From Prosapia bicincta (lineage: Eukaryota > Arthropoda > Insecta > Hemiptera > Cercopidae): a stretch of DNA of 64,000 nt. The stretch is from contig JBAIZL010000001.1 of assembly GCA_036971475.1 (NCBI GenBank), forward strand, positions 107,804,850 through 107,868,849, in the 5' to 3' direction. The first letter of the stretch is position 1, and every line of letters starts with the position of its first letter. This document shows, piece after piece, positions 10,727 through 22,539 of this stretch. Under the pieces are notes generated by a model that saw only the letters and a program-made list of their open reading frames with translations, searched no databases and was not told the DNA's origin. Made by a program: the position numbers and the translations under genes.

Positions 10727-10812
10727 TTCCCCCTCTGCTGCAGTTAACCCTCCATCTGTGACGTCACGCGCATGCGCGTGGTTGAAGATCCTGCACTCGG
10801 GAAGATCTAGTG
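10727..10812. repeat. Right arm of an inverted repeat
   Basis: Reverse complement of 9879-9962. A partial direct copy of its GCGCATGCGCGT...GTTGAAGATCCTGCAC segment lies at 10616-10646. It ends 85 bp before the MADF start codon, so it may include that gene's promoter region. Confidence 0.8.
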
Positions 10813-11592
10813 TCGCAACTTGTCGCCACCGCAGACCGCACCACCGGTCGAGAACCAGTTGTGTCGCTAACTGTAGAGAGATTATACGTGTTTTATAATG
10901 AGTTTTTCAGAATCTGAAGAGGAACAATTAATAAATATTGTAGCGAAGCATCTAATACTTTACAACACGGGCCATGCTGATTACCGCAATAACCTGCTGA
11001 AAGAAAATGCATGGAAAAGCATAGGAAAGGATCTCAGCAAAACCAGTGAGTAACTAATACACACAACCTCTAACCACAAACGTTTCTACTTAGTCTTACG
11101 TGAATTTCGGTTACTAAGTAACCATCCTCAGAGACATGTCAATGTTTACTCCGTGAGTAGGTTTTAGTTTTTTTTTTTTATTTTGTTTCCAACAAACTAA
11201 TGTATAACACCGTTTATATATTTATGTTATTTCATTGACAATAGTAGCTACTTTTTGTAGATATCAATTTTCACGTTCCGCAGTTAATAGCTGCGACTTG
11301 ACATGACACTGCACCATATTCGCTTCAGAAGAAATCTTAAAGTTTGCCTCTAATTATTACTTAGTTCGAAACTTCACTACTAGAAAATCTTCCAAAATGA
11401 GCGAAATTGATCATTTTGTCTAGGCTGGTTCCTTCTGCATTATAACTAAAAATCTGAACATTATTTTTTCGAGATAAACATCACGAAGAAGGTTATGTAA
11501 ACAACAAGTTGGTTATATCAGATCATCAACTCCATTTGGAGCTACAGCAATAGATCCTCTATACTTGAATTGACAACCCCAAGAGTTTTCTT

Positions 11593-11913
11593 TTACTCGG
11601 CGACCTCTGCACGATCTGTAATTATAAATTTGTTTTCCACTTTCCTAGAATATGGTTTCATTATATAACCGCTCAGTGCAAATGGTTCGTCTCCAATCAG
11701 AAAATGGGGTACCATTATAGGTATAGTGGCAGGTGTACCTGGGAAACATTTTGTTGTTAGGGTATTAAACGTCTTATTTCTTAATGTCTGCCCAATTACA
11801 TATTTGCCGTAAGCACCAAGATCAACTACTATAAATTTGTAATTTGCAACAACGATAGCCAAAAAAACATTAGAAAAACAAGTAATACTGTATATAAAAA
11901 AATTTAAGTCCAT
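11593..11913 (-). pseudogene. PIF/Harbinger transposase catalytic fragment
   Basis: The translation contains VFLAIVVANYKFIVVDLGAYGK and PHFLIGDEPFAL followed by a Y-x-MKPY motif. These match the second half of HARBI1/DDE_Tnp_4 transposases, where VDxNY-FI-xVDxGAYGxxSD and the V-GDEAF-L segment flank a catalytic Asp. A putative acceptor (ATATACAG) lies just inside the open frame near 11890. The protein stops at 11593 soon after MKPY, so the final catalytic region is missing, as is the middle part with the helix-turn-helix and first catalytic Asp. Upstream exon: 13911-15548, same strand. Confidence 0.75.
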
Positions 11914-12143
11914 TCCTACTTAAGTCAACAAAGAAAACTTTATTTTAGTTACTTTTCATTTTATAATTACAATTAATATAAATATATGACAGAATCACAA
12001 TATTAAGTACAAAATTAGGCAGCGAATTTCCTACCGATTTTCCATTTTGCTCTCTATACAGTGTATGGTGTTGGACTAGGCTATTGTTTTTGTTTGTTAC
12101 TATTTATTCGCATCCTTTTTTTTCATTCCTTCTTTTAGTTCAC

Positions 12144-12151
<8 letters not shown>

Positions 12152-12223
<72 letters not shown>
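12152..12223. repeat. (TA)n microsatellite
   Basis: Pure TA tract within the MADF gene intron. Confidence 0.95.
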
Positions 12224-12225
<2 letters not shown>

Positions 12226-12289
12226 CTGTACACATTTTCAGTCGTTAATAAAATACGTTTTTATTCTTCCAATCGTTCAAATACATTTT

Positions 12290-12640
12290 TTAAACTTGTA
12301 GTGGATGACAATTGATATTAATACAGTTTTTTAAAATATTTTTTTCAACAATTAAATTATAAAAATTTGGGGGTCCAGCCGGATTTGAACTGAGAATCTT
12401 CTTGTTTAAAGTCTAGCATGCCTTGGTACTGCGCCAACTTTCCAATACCTAGAAATATATTTCTCAAAGATGTGTATGAATTTTTCCCCCATCTGGTAGT
12501 CGTCTAAACCTTCATTGTACAACCTTAAACTGTTGCCATGGTTACCACGCAATATCTTAAATAGTGCTGTAGGGTAACTAAAATGAATTTTTTTCTTTGT
12601 TAACCTCAGTAGGAATTTACTTAAAATGTTTTTTTTTTGT
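12290..12640 (-). repeat. SINE-like dispersed repeat with tRNA-like head, copy 1
   Basis: On the minus strand, TTGGCGCAGTACCAAGGC (A-box-like) and CAGTTCAAATCCGGCTGG (B-box-like) are about 40 bp apart. The whole ~350-bp block, from GTGGATGACAATTGAT to TTAACCTCAGTAGGAATT, recurs at 24735-25068 with moderate divergence. Internal Pol III boxes plus dispersal suggest a tRNA-derived SINE. Confidence 0.7.
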
Positions 12641-13907
12641 TTTTATATTACTTGTTGAGTCGAAAATGTCATTTCACAATTCGAGATATATAACACTCTG
12701 TTATACACTATGCAAAAGACAGGGATTTATAACCTCCCCTTGAGACCTAAAATTTCTAACACACAATTTTTGAAGACAGATGTATTTGCCACTCTATTTT
12801 GGTTCAATGAGTTCCACATATATAGTTCACAACTTCTAGATATGCTCTCCTAATATTTGTAAAAGAATGAGTGAGAGGTTCCAAATGGAAGGTGGTTCTC
12901 TTTGGCTCATTAAGAAGCCAATAAAAGAAAATAATAATATACCACTGTATAATAATAAAAATAAATAAATAAATAAGAAGTGCTAAAGATGACGAAAGAT
13001 ATAAAATAAAATAATTTATTTTTCTTTATTACTTAGTAATTTCGCTGTTTAACTTACAGGTGTAGACTGTAAAAAAATGGAAATTCATACGTGATGGATA
13101 CAACAGGTTTAAGAAAAGATATCCATTGGGTACTGGCTCAGCTACCTCAAAAAAGTCCAAAGGTCGGAGACATCATCAATTGCTGTTCCTGGACGGTGTT
13201 TTGCAGCACAGATCTGGAGGTTCAAATATACCATCACCGCAGGAACCTACAGAAAATGAAGAAGGTGCTGATCAATTAAGTACGGAGCAGCAATTTCCTG
13301 TGAGCGAATTCGCAGACGCTATTTTGTCAAATCAAGCGCGAGAAAATGTTGATGACAACGTTATTGCAGAGCCCAGAGAACAAACTCATAGAGCAGTCAA
13401 GCGCCGTAAAGAAAGAGAAGAGGATGAACTGCTAAAGATTTGGAGAGAAAGAGAGAAAAGGCATACTCGTACATCACTACAGTCATTACAAAAGCAGGAC
13501 GATGATGTAGATTTGTTTAGCCGCCACATTGCTGAAGTTCTACGAAACTTGGCTCCTGTAGAAAAAGCAGGAGCAAAGAGACATTTAAGTCTAGTCCTAT
13601 CCGACTATGAAATAAAGGCTGCAAAAATACTTCAAAGCAAAATTTTACAACCCTGTTGAATTATTGCACAGCTGCCTCTGATCAACTTGCATCAACATCT
13701 TAATCTCAGTACTAGTCACCCACGCCAGATAGTGCTTATAGCTTATCATGATCTAGACATGAAACACATTTTCTAATTTACCTTCAAATGGATCAGACTA
13801 TTTATAATATGCCGAACGACTACTTTTCCATGAGAGCAAGGACCTCCCCGGACTACTTCTTGAAAGAAATGAAGTAAAGTAACAAATAAATATCGTAATT
13901 TATAAAT

Positions 13908-15548
13908 TTACCTTAAAGACAGAAACAATTTTTCTTCTGAATTTGCATTTCTTGTAGTTTTTTGTTTTATTTCGCCATAAATAAAAGGAAATACAAAATT
14001 AAACTGTCGTTTATTTAAACAACAGTACCTTCTAAATATTTCCTCACCGATCATTAAATGATTTTCAATCAGTAATGAATAACCTCCTTCGTGTAGTCTC
14101 TTTTGTAATAAAGGCTTGATAGCCTTTTTTCTGATTAGTATAAATAACAATAAGTCTTCTTCTTCTTCTTCCCCAAAAGAAATCCACAGAGTAGCATTTT
14201 TTCTGATTAGTATAAATAACAATAAATCATCATCTTCTTCTTCCCCAAAAGAAATCCACAGACTAGCATTTTTTCTGTTTAGTATAAATAACAATAAGTC
14301 ATCATCTTCTTCTTCCCCAAAAGAAACCCACAGAGTAGCATTTTTTCTGTTTAGTATAAATAACAATAAATCATCATCTTCTTCTTCCCCAAAAGAAACC
14401 CACAGAGTAGCATTTTTTCTGTTTAGTATAAATAACAATAAATCATCATCTTCTTCTTCCCCAAAAGAAACCCACAGAGTAGCATTTTTTCTGTTTAGTA
14501 TAAATAACAATAAATCATCATCTTCTTCTTCCCCAAAAGAAACCCACAGAGTAGCATTTTTTCTGTTTAGTATAAATAACAATAAATCATCATCTTCTTC
14601 TTCCCCAAAAGAAATCCACAGAGTAGCATTTTTTCTGTTTAGTATAAATAACAATAAGGCATCATCTTCTTCTTCCTCAAAAGAAATCCACAGAGTAGCA
14701 TTTTTTCTGTTTAGTATAAATAACAATAAGTCATCATCTTCTTCTTCCCCAAAAGAAACCCACAGAGTAGCATTTTTTCTGTTTAGTATAAATAACAATA
14801 AATCATCATCTTCTTCTTCCCCAAAAGAAACCCACAGAGTAGCATTTTTTCTGTTTAGTATAAATAACAATAAATCATCATCTTCTTCTTCCCCAAAAGA
14901 AACCCACAGAGTAGCATTTTTTCTGTTTAGTATAAATAACAATAAATCATAATCTTCTTCTTCCCCAAAAGAAACCCACAGAGTAGCATTTTTTCTGTTT
15001 AGTATAAATAACAATAAATCATCATCTTCTTCTTCCCCAAAAGAAATCCACAGAGTAGCATTTTTTCTGTTTAGTATAAATAACAATAAGTCATCATCTT
15101 CTTCTTCCTCAAAAGATATCCACAGAGTAGCATTTTTTCTGTTTAGTATAAATAACAATAAGTCATCATCTTCTTCTTCCCCAAAAGAAATCCACAGAGT
15201 ATGTTTTTCTTTAGCACCGGTGACATAGGATACTAAGACAGCTCTGTATGTGCCAATAACATGGAGGCATACCACACGTGTGAAATGATTATACATTTCG
15301 TTTTTTTGCTTTTTTGGAAGACTTATTTTATTTAAAAATAAACTTCTACGAATATAAGAACAAATTACCGAGTGCGAAATAGAGTCTACTGTACACAACA
15401 CAGTCACTATCTTGAAACGAGACACAAATCGTCCACTCACACAGGAAGTAGAGTAATAGAACCAGTGACAGCGACAAATCAACCAATGACAGCTGTGGTA
15501 AAATATCAGTAATATTTCAGTCGCAACAGCGTCATTTTGTCCAATCAC
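13908..15548 (-). pseudogene. PIF/Harbinger transposase 5' exon expanded by tandem repeats
   Basis: A 546-codon open stretch on the minus strand. The last ~75 residues match the Harbinger transposase N-terminus: a KPLLQKRLHEGGYSLLI stretch, a FRRYCCLNKRQFNF-type block, and NSEEKLFLSLR, equivalent to the EERLAITLR box. A GTAAAT donor follows directly (exon end about 13911), at a point where the next exon would carry FLATG and the helix-turn-helix. Before this block, about 15 copies of a 24-residue unit (core GEEEDDDLLLFILNRK) replace the single acidic-then-hydrophobic N-terminal segment usual for the family. The true start is unclear; the open frame runs well past the repeats. Its catalytic partner may be 11593-11913, but the middle of the protein is missing. 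Confidence 0.7.
14121..15201. repeat. 72-bp tandem repeat, 15 units, in frame with transposase exon
   Basis: The period is exactly 72 bp (for example AGC at 14121 and 14193), so every unit preserves frame on both strands. Units differ at a few sites (GTCTTC/CATC, AAACC/AAATC, one TAA on plus). The plus-strand 278-residue frame (FFLFSINNNKSSSSSSPKE repeats) is the shadow of this array. Confidence 0.95.
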
Positions 15549-15656
15549 AAAAAAGACAACCCCCCCCCTTCATTCAACGACACTGTACGATAATCGGCGC
15601 CGTGAGCCAAGCGGTGAGAGCAGAACCAGTGACAGCGACAAATCAACCAATGACAG
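15458..15656. repeat. 35-bp direct repeat
   Basis: A 35-bp sequence beginning AGAACCAGTGACAGCGACAA occurs at 15458-15492 and again at 15622-15656. The second copy is followed by related CAGTGAC/GTCACTGG inverted motifs to about 15725. It may be the subterminal region of the Harbinger element; a clear terminal inverted repeat was not found. Confidence 0.7.
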
Positions 15657-15799
15657 AGGCAACTTCCGATCGATCCATTGTCACTGGAACTGGCATTTTT
15701 CATATTTTGTCACTGGAACCACCAGCGGCAAACGACAAGTCACCGTAACAGAAAATATCGACCGACCCTACTCGCTACATGGATTGAGTAATTTTTTCT

Positions 15800-16110
15800 T
15801 GAGTTCAGTAGTTATTTTCCCGTATAAAGGTAATACACAATTGTTATAAATCAGTGGACCATATCCTTCCAATCACCTTCTCAAGGCATCGGCTTACGTC
15901 GAAAGTTTTTTCTTGATTATATAAATTATTTATTTCTTGTTTAAATATTTCATTTGTTCTTTTTCCTTATGAGCTTTTTATCAGACTGGGTAAATGTAAT
16001 TGCTTTGGCTATGTCCTTTAAACAGTTCTCCATTGTATTGTGCAAACAACGCCAAGAACACTCCACTAGACACTTCTCAAAATGGTTGGTAATCCCTAGT
16101 CCTACTTTTT
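15800..16110. other. No gene seen
   Basis: Sequence between the Harbinger locus and the next Penelope-like element; it may contain decayed PLE sequence. Confidence 0.4.
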
Positions 16111-16124
16111 CTTAGTGTCATAGT

Positions 16125-16616
16125 TTGTCTATTATACACAAAATACAAAAAAAAACCGTTAAAATTAACACTACAGACAGGGAAAACAAATACATCACAT
16201 TACCATTCATAAACAAAACAACAAACAAAATAGCCCGCAAATTTCAAAAAACAGGATACAAAATAGCATACAAAACTAATAACAAGCTACAATACAAAAT
16301 ACAACACAACACCAACAACAAGGATAAACTACAAGCACCAGGCGTACACAAACTGAACTGCGACGAATGTAACAAGTTCTACACTGAACAAACAGGTCGC
16401 AGCTTTAAACAAAGAGTCGAAGAACACAAACAGAACACCAACTCAACATTTTACAACCACATAAAAGATACAGGACACAAATACAAAGACATTTACCAAA
16501 ACCTAGAAATCCTACACATCAACAAAAAAGGACCACATCTCAACACACTAGAACAATATGAAATTTACAGACACATAAAAACACAAAGGACAAACATATT
16601 AAACGAACAAACATAA
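16125..16616 (+). pseudogene. Penelope-like GIY-YIG endonuclease fragment
   Basis: 163 open codons. Residues 85-110 read GVHKLNCDECNKFYTEQTGR, then FKQRVEEH, a STFYNHIKDTGH block and LEQYEIYRH. This is the Penelope-type GIY-YIG domain with the Cys-xx-Cys insert; the nuclease Tyr-x-Gly is altered to YTEQTGR where YxGQTGR is usual. Upstream, about 45 residues of linker are open but the RT is absent. The noncoding 3' end (16617-16860) matches the 3' ends near 31560-31690, 34490-34640 and 47640-47815. Confidence 0.8.
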
Positions 16617-16696
16617 TACAAATCACACATACTCTTTGATACTATCGAAAACCTACCTTTAAAACCGTCACCGCTTGACCCAACATCTCCAAGCAG

Positions 16697-16742
16697 AAGC
16701 ACTAATGAAAATCGGCACATAGCGATCGAAAACGTTCTGTCT
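16697..16742 (+). ncRNA. Hammerhead-like motif, AACGTT family
   Basis: The core is CTAATGA (16702-16708, one substitution from CTGATGA). Stem II is ATCG...CGAT, then GAAA, palindromic AACGTT and C. Stem I is short (GCA with TGT). It lies about 80 bp beyond the nuclease stop, at the PLE 3' end. Confidence 0.5.
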
Positions 16743-16859
16743 CAGTAAGTTTTAACAAATTTACTAAATTCAAAGTTCGGATAGTCATAAACTATTGTTT
16801 AAGTGATTAATAAGATTCAACCGAACGTAATGGACTATAAAATTCAAGAAAATTATATC

Positions 16860-17880
16860 AATTAATCGCAGTTTTATGTTGATATCCAGAAACGCTAAAT
16901 CTGTTATAGCCTTTCCAGCATTCTGTTATTATTGCAGTATCATTTTCTACGAATTCCGAAACAACTTGGATCCCTTTACGAAACTATTACAATTCTGGAA
17001 ATCATTAAGAAACATTTCTTTGCGTCTCTTTGCGCCCCACCAACAGACCTATTGCACAACAAATGCCGAAATGATTCAGTAATTTTGATATCGTATTACT
17101 AAAGGGACCAGTTTCCTGAATCAAGGTTTGATGCGACTATTTCAATAGGCCCTATCCATCCCACCAAAACCATAATTACTTTTGAAAAAAAGGCAATACT
17201 TAATTATCAAGAAATGTATTAGGCCTATGGATTGATTTTTGTTGTCCGAATTCTTCAAAACTAAACAGAATTACAGGTTACCACCTTTTCTTAAAACAAT
17301 TATAAAATGGGAAAATGTCTGAAATTTTCAAAATGAAAATTACTACATTTTCAAAAGTTTATAAGAATGAAACAAAGACCTACAGGCCTAAATTTGTACG
17401 CCTTCCCTTTCGGCTGAATTTACTGTTTCCTAACAATGTTCATTTTTATCAGTTTATATTGAAGTAAAATTTTAACTAGATCGCATAGATTTAAATACCT
17501 TCACGCTTTAGTAGCTTGTTTAGAAACTCCATTTCGTTACAGAAAAGTGATCGGTTTGAATTCCAGAAATGCCCATTAAGTCATATAGCAGTAAGTAATC
17601 AGGTTTATAAATGTGACGGAATTGGAAAAGTCAAGGGTCAATGTCCAGTAATCCCTGGACTTGAAAAGATTAGGCTCATTAAAGCTCATTTACGGCCAAC
17701 ACAAAAAGTTGCAAACAAATAAAATATTTAAATAAAAAAAATATTTTAAAAGTTTAAATGAAATAGTATTTTATGTACTATGTTTTTATTTTATTTAGAT
17801 AAATATATATAGCATGTGTTTCTCCCTTAAATACAAGCCGCTTACATGCCTACACACTTAGTCGCTAAAACCTATACAAG
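16860..17880. other. No gene supported
   Basis: Two short open frames (16876-17082 and 17516-17722) have no recognisable family. The sequence is otherwise AT-rich. Confidence 0.5.
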
Positions 17881-17884
17881 CTTG

Positions 17885-17965
17885 TCTAAAGTAGCACTTA
17901 CTTTGATTTTGAACTGGTGTCCTCGTTCAAAATCAAAGTAGGAATTACTTTAGCGTGTGTACTCT
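17885..17965. repeat. Short palindrome related to PLE terminal foldbacks
   Basis: AGTAGCACTTACTTTGATTT and its inverted, slightly diverged copy flank a ~10-bp centre GGTGTCCTC. The AGTAGCACTTACTTT motif is shared with the palindromes at 25130, 36520, 37410 and 43850. Confidence 0.7.
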
Positions 17966-19605
17966 TTACGGTGTATAGGAGTGGAAATGTAAATGCAGTT
18001 GGCAGGAGTAATGCGGTCCCACAGGATTAAACACTTTATTTACTGCCCCACCCGTTAAACATCCTACCATGTAGATAAGCCTCCTTAAATCCAGCCCTCT
18101 ACCTGTTTCTAAATTCTTACTCGCAGCCACTGTCGCGTGACAGACGGTGTTTTAATGTACCCTTAACCCCACACACGTGAAATTCCTTACATGACCAATT
18201 AATTAACTCAGATATGTTCGAGCAGGTCACAAGTCGTAACTTTGACTACCAATGTAAATATAATTTATTGCAGACTCAATCGTTTTAAGTAATTAATTAA
18301 TTTTAAGTAATTTTTTCTTTCTGTCGGGTCTGTGGATTCTGTGAGTAGGATGCACTAATACTGACGTAGCACTGTTGATTTTTTGACATTGTCGGTGGGT
18401 TGGAAGCTATATCCTCCTCCAGCGTAGGTGAGTATATTCTTTTTAAGAACCCTATAGGCAGTAAGTAGTCTTCAGGTAAACGGCCCTGCAAATCCGAGGG
18501 ATCGTTCTCCTGCTATGAGTTTTTTTTAAAATCTTTGTTTCATTCTATCATTCTTTGTTCTTTATTAATTGGGAATTAGCAAACAAACACAGTAAAGCAG
18601 GTATTCATTAGGCGAGAAATAAAATAAAAATATTAAAGTTTTCTAAATATTACTAGTAAAAATTCAAATAAATACGACGGTCGAATAAGCAAACTGTTAT
18701 GTTTTTCGTTTTTTTTAATAGACGGCACTTGGATCTATGCAACCGGACCACTTTGTCTGTTTGCTCACGACGAAAATAAGATAAAAAAAACTCGTAACTA
18801 CCTGAATGCCTAGCTCATAATTGCGTGTCTAAACATTACTAACATGGGCCATTATTTCTGGGAATCTTTTGAAGTATTTTAGATAGGGGATTTAAAAAAA
18901 ATTAAGCTATCAAGTATTGTTTTTACTAATACACTCTTAAGACCACGAAATTATAGCTAGGCCTATATATATATATAAACGAAAGTTACACGTCCGTAGT
19001 CGTTAACATTTTTATTTTATGAAACATCTTTCTTAACAACGGTCTTTATTAATCTCTTTATAAATCACTATACCACTTTATTAACGACTACCCTTATAAA
19101 CCACGCTCTGCTACCATTGTGATATATAGGCTACACCGACGTAGGAGGGTTAAATAGCAAAGCTATTCCCCGAGATAGAATTTAGAATGCCTCCCTTTAA
19201 AAATAATTTTGAAAAATAACCCACCTCGGGCCGTGGACGGTGTGCATGCTTACAACTATAAAATTTAAAAGATTTACCTGTGTAGTGGTGTTTAGTAAGT
19301 AAGCTTACCTCCTGGTCGTGACTGCTGGCTCCCTTCTGCGAAGTGATACCTTCAATTTATCTCAAAGTAATGGTTTCAGAATATCGGGAAAATAATAAAA
19401 ATTAAAGCTGCAATACAATTTGTGCAGAGCTTAACATTTGTGTATGATTTACGAATGAAAAATCTCTAGCAAGGGCAATTCATGAATTTAAATATGATAG
19501 GCCCCAACTATTAAAGGATAAAAACTTAATATTTCAAAATATTGTTTATTTTATTCCATCACGTTCTATTGGAATTGCGTTAATAAAGTAAGCACGTAAC
19601 ACCAG
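17966..19605. other. No gene supported
   Basis: Mostly AT-rich. The minus-strand frame 18303-18491 is slightly protein-like but unrecognised. A short (TA)n lies at 18967-18976. Confidence 0.45.
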
Positions 19606-19610
19606 TTTTT

Positions 19611-20056
19611 TGCGAAGTTCGGGAATAGCTGCCAAGAAATTACCGATACTTTGAGAGCTCTTTGTGGAAACATCATTTTTTGGCGAAGCTCGGGAATAGC
19701 TGTCAAGAAATTACCGATATATTGAAAGCTCGTTATGGGAAACATCAGTTTTTGGCGGCTCGAGAACAGCTGACAAGGAATTACCTATACGTTGAGAGCT
19801 CTTTATGAAATACATCAGTTTTTGGTAAAGTTCAGGGGTTACTGTCAAAAAAGTACCGTAAAATTGAGAGCTTTTTACAGAAAACATAAGTTTTTGGTGG
19901 AACTCAGAAAAAGCTGACAAGAAAATACCGATATATTAAGAGCTCGTTATGGGTAACATAAGTTCTTGGCGAAGCTTAGGAATGGCTGTCAAGAAATTAC
20001 CGATTTGTTGAGAGTCCTTTATGGGAAACATCAGTTTTTCGTGAAGCTCGGGAATA
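19611..20056. repeat. Degenerate tandem repeat, ~72-bp unit, about six copies
   Basis: Units begin near 19612, 19683 and 19755 and continue to 20056. Each has GCGAAGCTCGGGAATAGCTG, AAGAAATTACCGATAT, GAGAGCTCTTTATG and AACATCAGTTTTTG blocks. They diverge by about 10-20%, so the array is older than the 52-bp array at 56331. It is unrelated in sequence to the 72-bp Harbinger repeats. Confidence 0.9.
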
Positions 20057-20059
20057 GAA

Positions 20060-22530
20060 ACTACGAAGGAATTAAAAAAAACGAATTGCCGAGGTCTTCC
20101 AAGTGTGCTTTAAGTAATGGAAAAGAAAATCGGAGAAGTGCATGGTAACGAATAGATTTTTTAAAGGGGGCAAATTTTTGAACAAGTATTTTGTGAAATA
20201 AGGTTTTTTGCCTAAGTTCATGTATTTTTTTTAACATATCCCTAAAAACAACCCACGAAAATACTCAACGGCGAATTATATTAAAACTTTTTAACCTATA
20301 CATTGTTTGAAATAATTACATGTAAAATTTTCATACCATATAATGCTCCATCTTCACCTCCCATCAACATCAAGTCAAATCAAATCTATGTCATTAACGG
20401 TCCGAATTAACAGTTCTCATAGAACAAATAGGAAGTTCTGCGGCGAACGTATAGGGAGTCGCTTGAAAAACGAAATATCCTATTTTGCCACTTAATATTG
20501 TTATTCTGACATATCTATATACATATTTATATTAATTGTAATTATAAAATTAAAAGGAACTCAAATATAATTTTTATTTCTTACTTGTTTATATAACCAA
20601 ACTTATCCTAACCAGTTACTTTGTAGGTATATTTTACTGTAGTTACATAGTAATTTGGTATAACATATTGAGGCAAATAACGTTAAGAAATAATATTGAG
20701 AGTAATATTACCGATATATTCTCAAAAATAATATTGAGAAAAATATAACGTTATGTTTATATGACGATGATTAATATCCTTCATTTAAAGTAACTTTATT
20801 CCTGTTTGAAATCTATTTTTGAGTAACCTATGTAGAAAGGAATAAAATCTAATGAGGTTGGATAACCGCTATTACCTGGTTGTATTATGTTGCAAAAATA
20901 ATTGGTTGTATGGAAAAAATTACAAACCAAATGAAGTAAATGGAAAACTGATGAAATACATTTGACTTATTTAATGGTAAGACCATTGGAAGAATTTAGT
21001 CAAGTTCGTTTTTTTAATTATTTTTTACTGGAAAAGTTTAAATTTCTCCAAAGGTTATGTTGGTTCTTTAAAATTTATTGCCTGTTTTAATCACGCAACT
21101 TAAATGATTTCTAGTAACTCAACTTTACAAAATATATTCATTAGCTTCATTCTACATGTCTTATCTAGTATATTTTACCTGTTTGATGTACGCTCGTTTG
21201 CCTTTCAACATTTACAATGCTCAATAATAGTAACCTTCCGTATCCTCCAGTACATTTCGGCCAATTATACAGTTAGTTAAACCAGAGTAGGAGAGAACGA
21301 TTTCAACTTCGTGCGCATGCGCCCAGAAATCAGCTGATTCATGTCTCTGGTAATAAAACATGAATTAGATTATTTTCTATTTACATATCTTACTTTAAAA
21401 CTTTTATTTTATTATTTCTTTATGTAATAAATGAAAAAAACTTACAGTTCATGTTATACATTGTAATACTACCATGCAAACCATTGTATCCCTTAAAAAA
21501 GAGACTATAAGGCCGAAATTTCAAGCACGTCCTATAGATAGATAGGCCAATGAAATACCGCCTGGTGAAAATGTCTTTCAACACCTTAACCCTGTGCACC
21601 CTGCTCATACAAAAACAAAGGAAGTTTTAATATTACTTTTGAAAAATTGTGTATTTTTAAAATGACTGTTTTGCATTATATGTTTATATTGTTAATTTTT
21701 AAACAGTAAATCAATGTCTTATTTTAGGATTTTTGTTAATTATTATAATTAATAAGAATTAATTTAGCTATAATGAGGGTATTGATTCTAATATTAATAA
21801 AGTTAGTATGTAATTAAAGCGAATAAATTACTAGTGTAACAGGTTTTCTTGTATAGAATTATTTACATGTTAATTTGTTTAATTGTTGACGCTATTGTTT
21901 ATCACAATTTTTTATTTGCATTATTTTCTTAATTACTATTGTTGCAATTTTGCTGAATATATTTTTTAATTAACTTAGCGTATCAGTAAATTATAGAAAT
22001 AAAACTGATTTATATTAACTGAAATAACCAAATAACTATTTTATATTCAGATGTTCATTTTTTTATTATCATCATGGGGTCCTAAAGTCCACACTATAAG
22101 TCTCATTTTTCTATTTTTCTGCAAGTTTTGTTCAGTTTCTGATATTTTACTCATCTAATATTCTTGTTTACCATGGAAATATTCATTGTACTACATTTTA
22201 ATGAAACAATTGCTGCGGGTTCAGCTGAAAAGGGCTTCATTTTAGCATGCTGTTTGTCTTTAGTTCACGTTCTTGCATTCATTGTTCACCAAAACACATC
22301 TTATTTCGCAGTATGACCAGAATTATTGGAAATAAATCTATTATTGTTTTGTGGGCTTACTTTATTATCAAACTCAAATATTGAATTGGTATTATTTCAT
22401 TAGCAATCCAAAAAGTCTAAAACTATTATTGTTTTTTATTTTATGAGTGAATTATAAGGTCTATAGAGCGTATTTTTATAAATAAGACTTTGTGTGCTGT
22501 ATTATGTACGTGGGGGGTTTGAAAGGAATT
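20060..22530. other. No gene seen
   Basis: AT-rich throughout. A diverged copy of the TATCCTGACTGG repeat lies near 20605-20665. The minus-strand frame at 21420-21608 has no family signal. Confidence 0.5.
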
Positions 22531-22539
22531 CAGAATGTA

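Larger units (their letters stand above)
10898..13659 (+). pseudogene. MADF/BESS-domain gene of a PIF/Harbinger element (two exons, one frameshift)
   Basis: MADF proteins bind DNA; PIF/Harbinger transposons often encode one as a second ORF helping the transposase. Exon 1 (10898-11045, phase 1, donor GTGAGT) encodes LINIVAKHLILYN, YRNN and AWKSIGKDL, the first half of a MADF domain. Exon 2 (13060-13659, acceptor TTACAG) continues VDCKK, then WKFIRDGYNRFKKR and a GTGSATSKKSK segment, and ends with a BESS-like motif: DDVDLFSRHIAEVLRNLAP. Joining the exons needs a shift: the A run at 13071-13077 is one base too long between CKK and WKF. Otherwise about 245 residues are open to TGA 13657-13659. 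The intron holds a Harbinger transposase fragment on the other strand and a SINE-like repeat. Confidence 0.8.

Noticed and set aside
14116..14952. 278-residue plus-strand ORF of Ser/Asn-rich repeats
   Set aside because: It is the antisense shadow of the 72-bp array; the minus frame continues into a recognisable transposase block and the plus frame does not.
17516..17722. 68-residue open frame
   Set aside because: No family resemblance and no splice or repeat context; within chance expectation.
18303..18491. Minus-strand 62-residue frame with a slightly protein-like composition
   Set aside because: No recognisable motif; too short to support.
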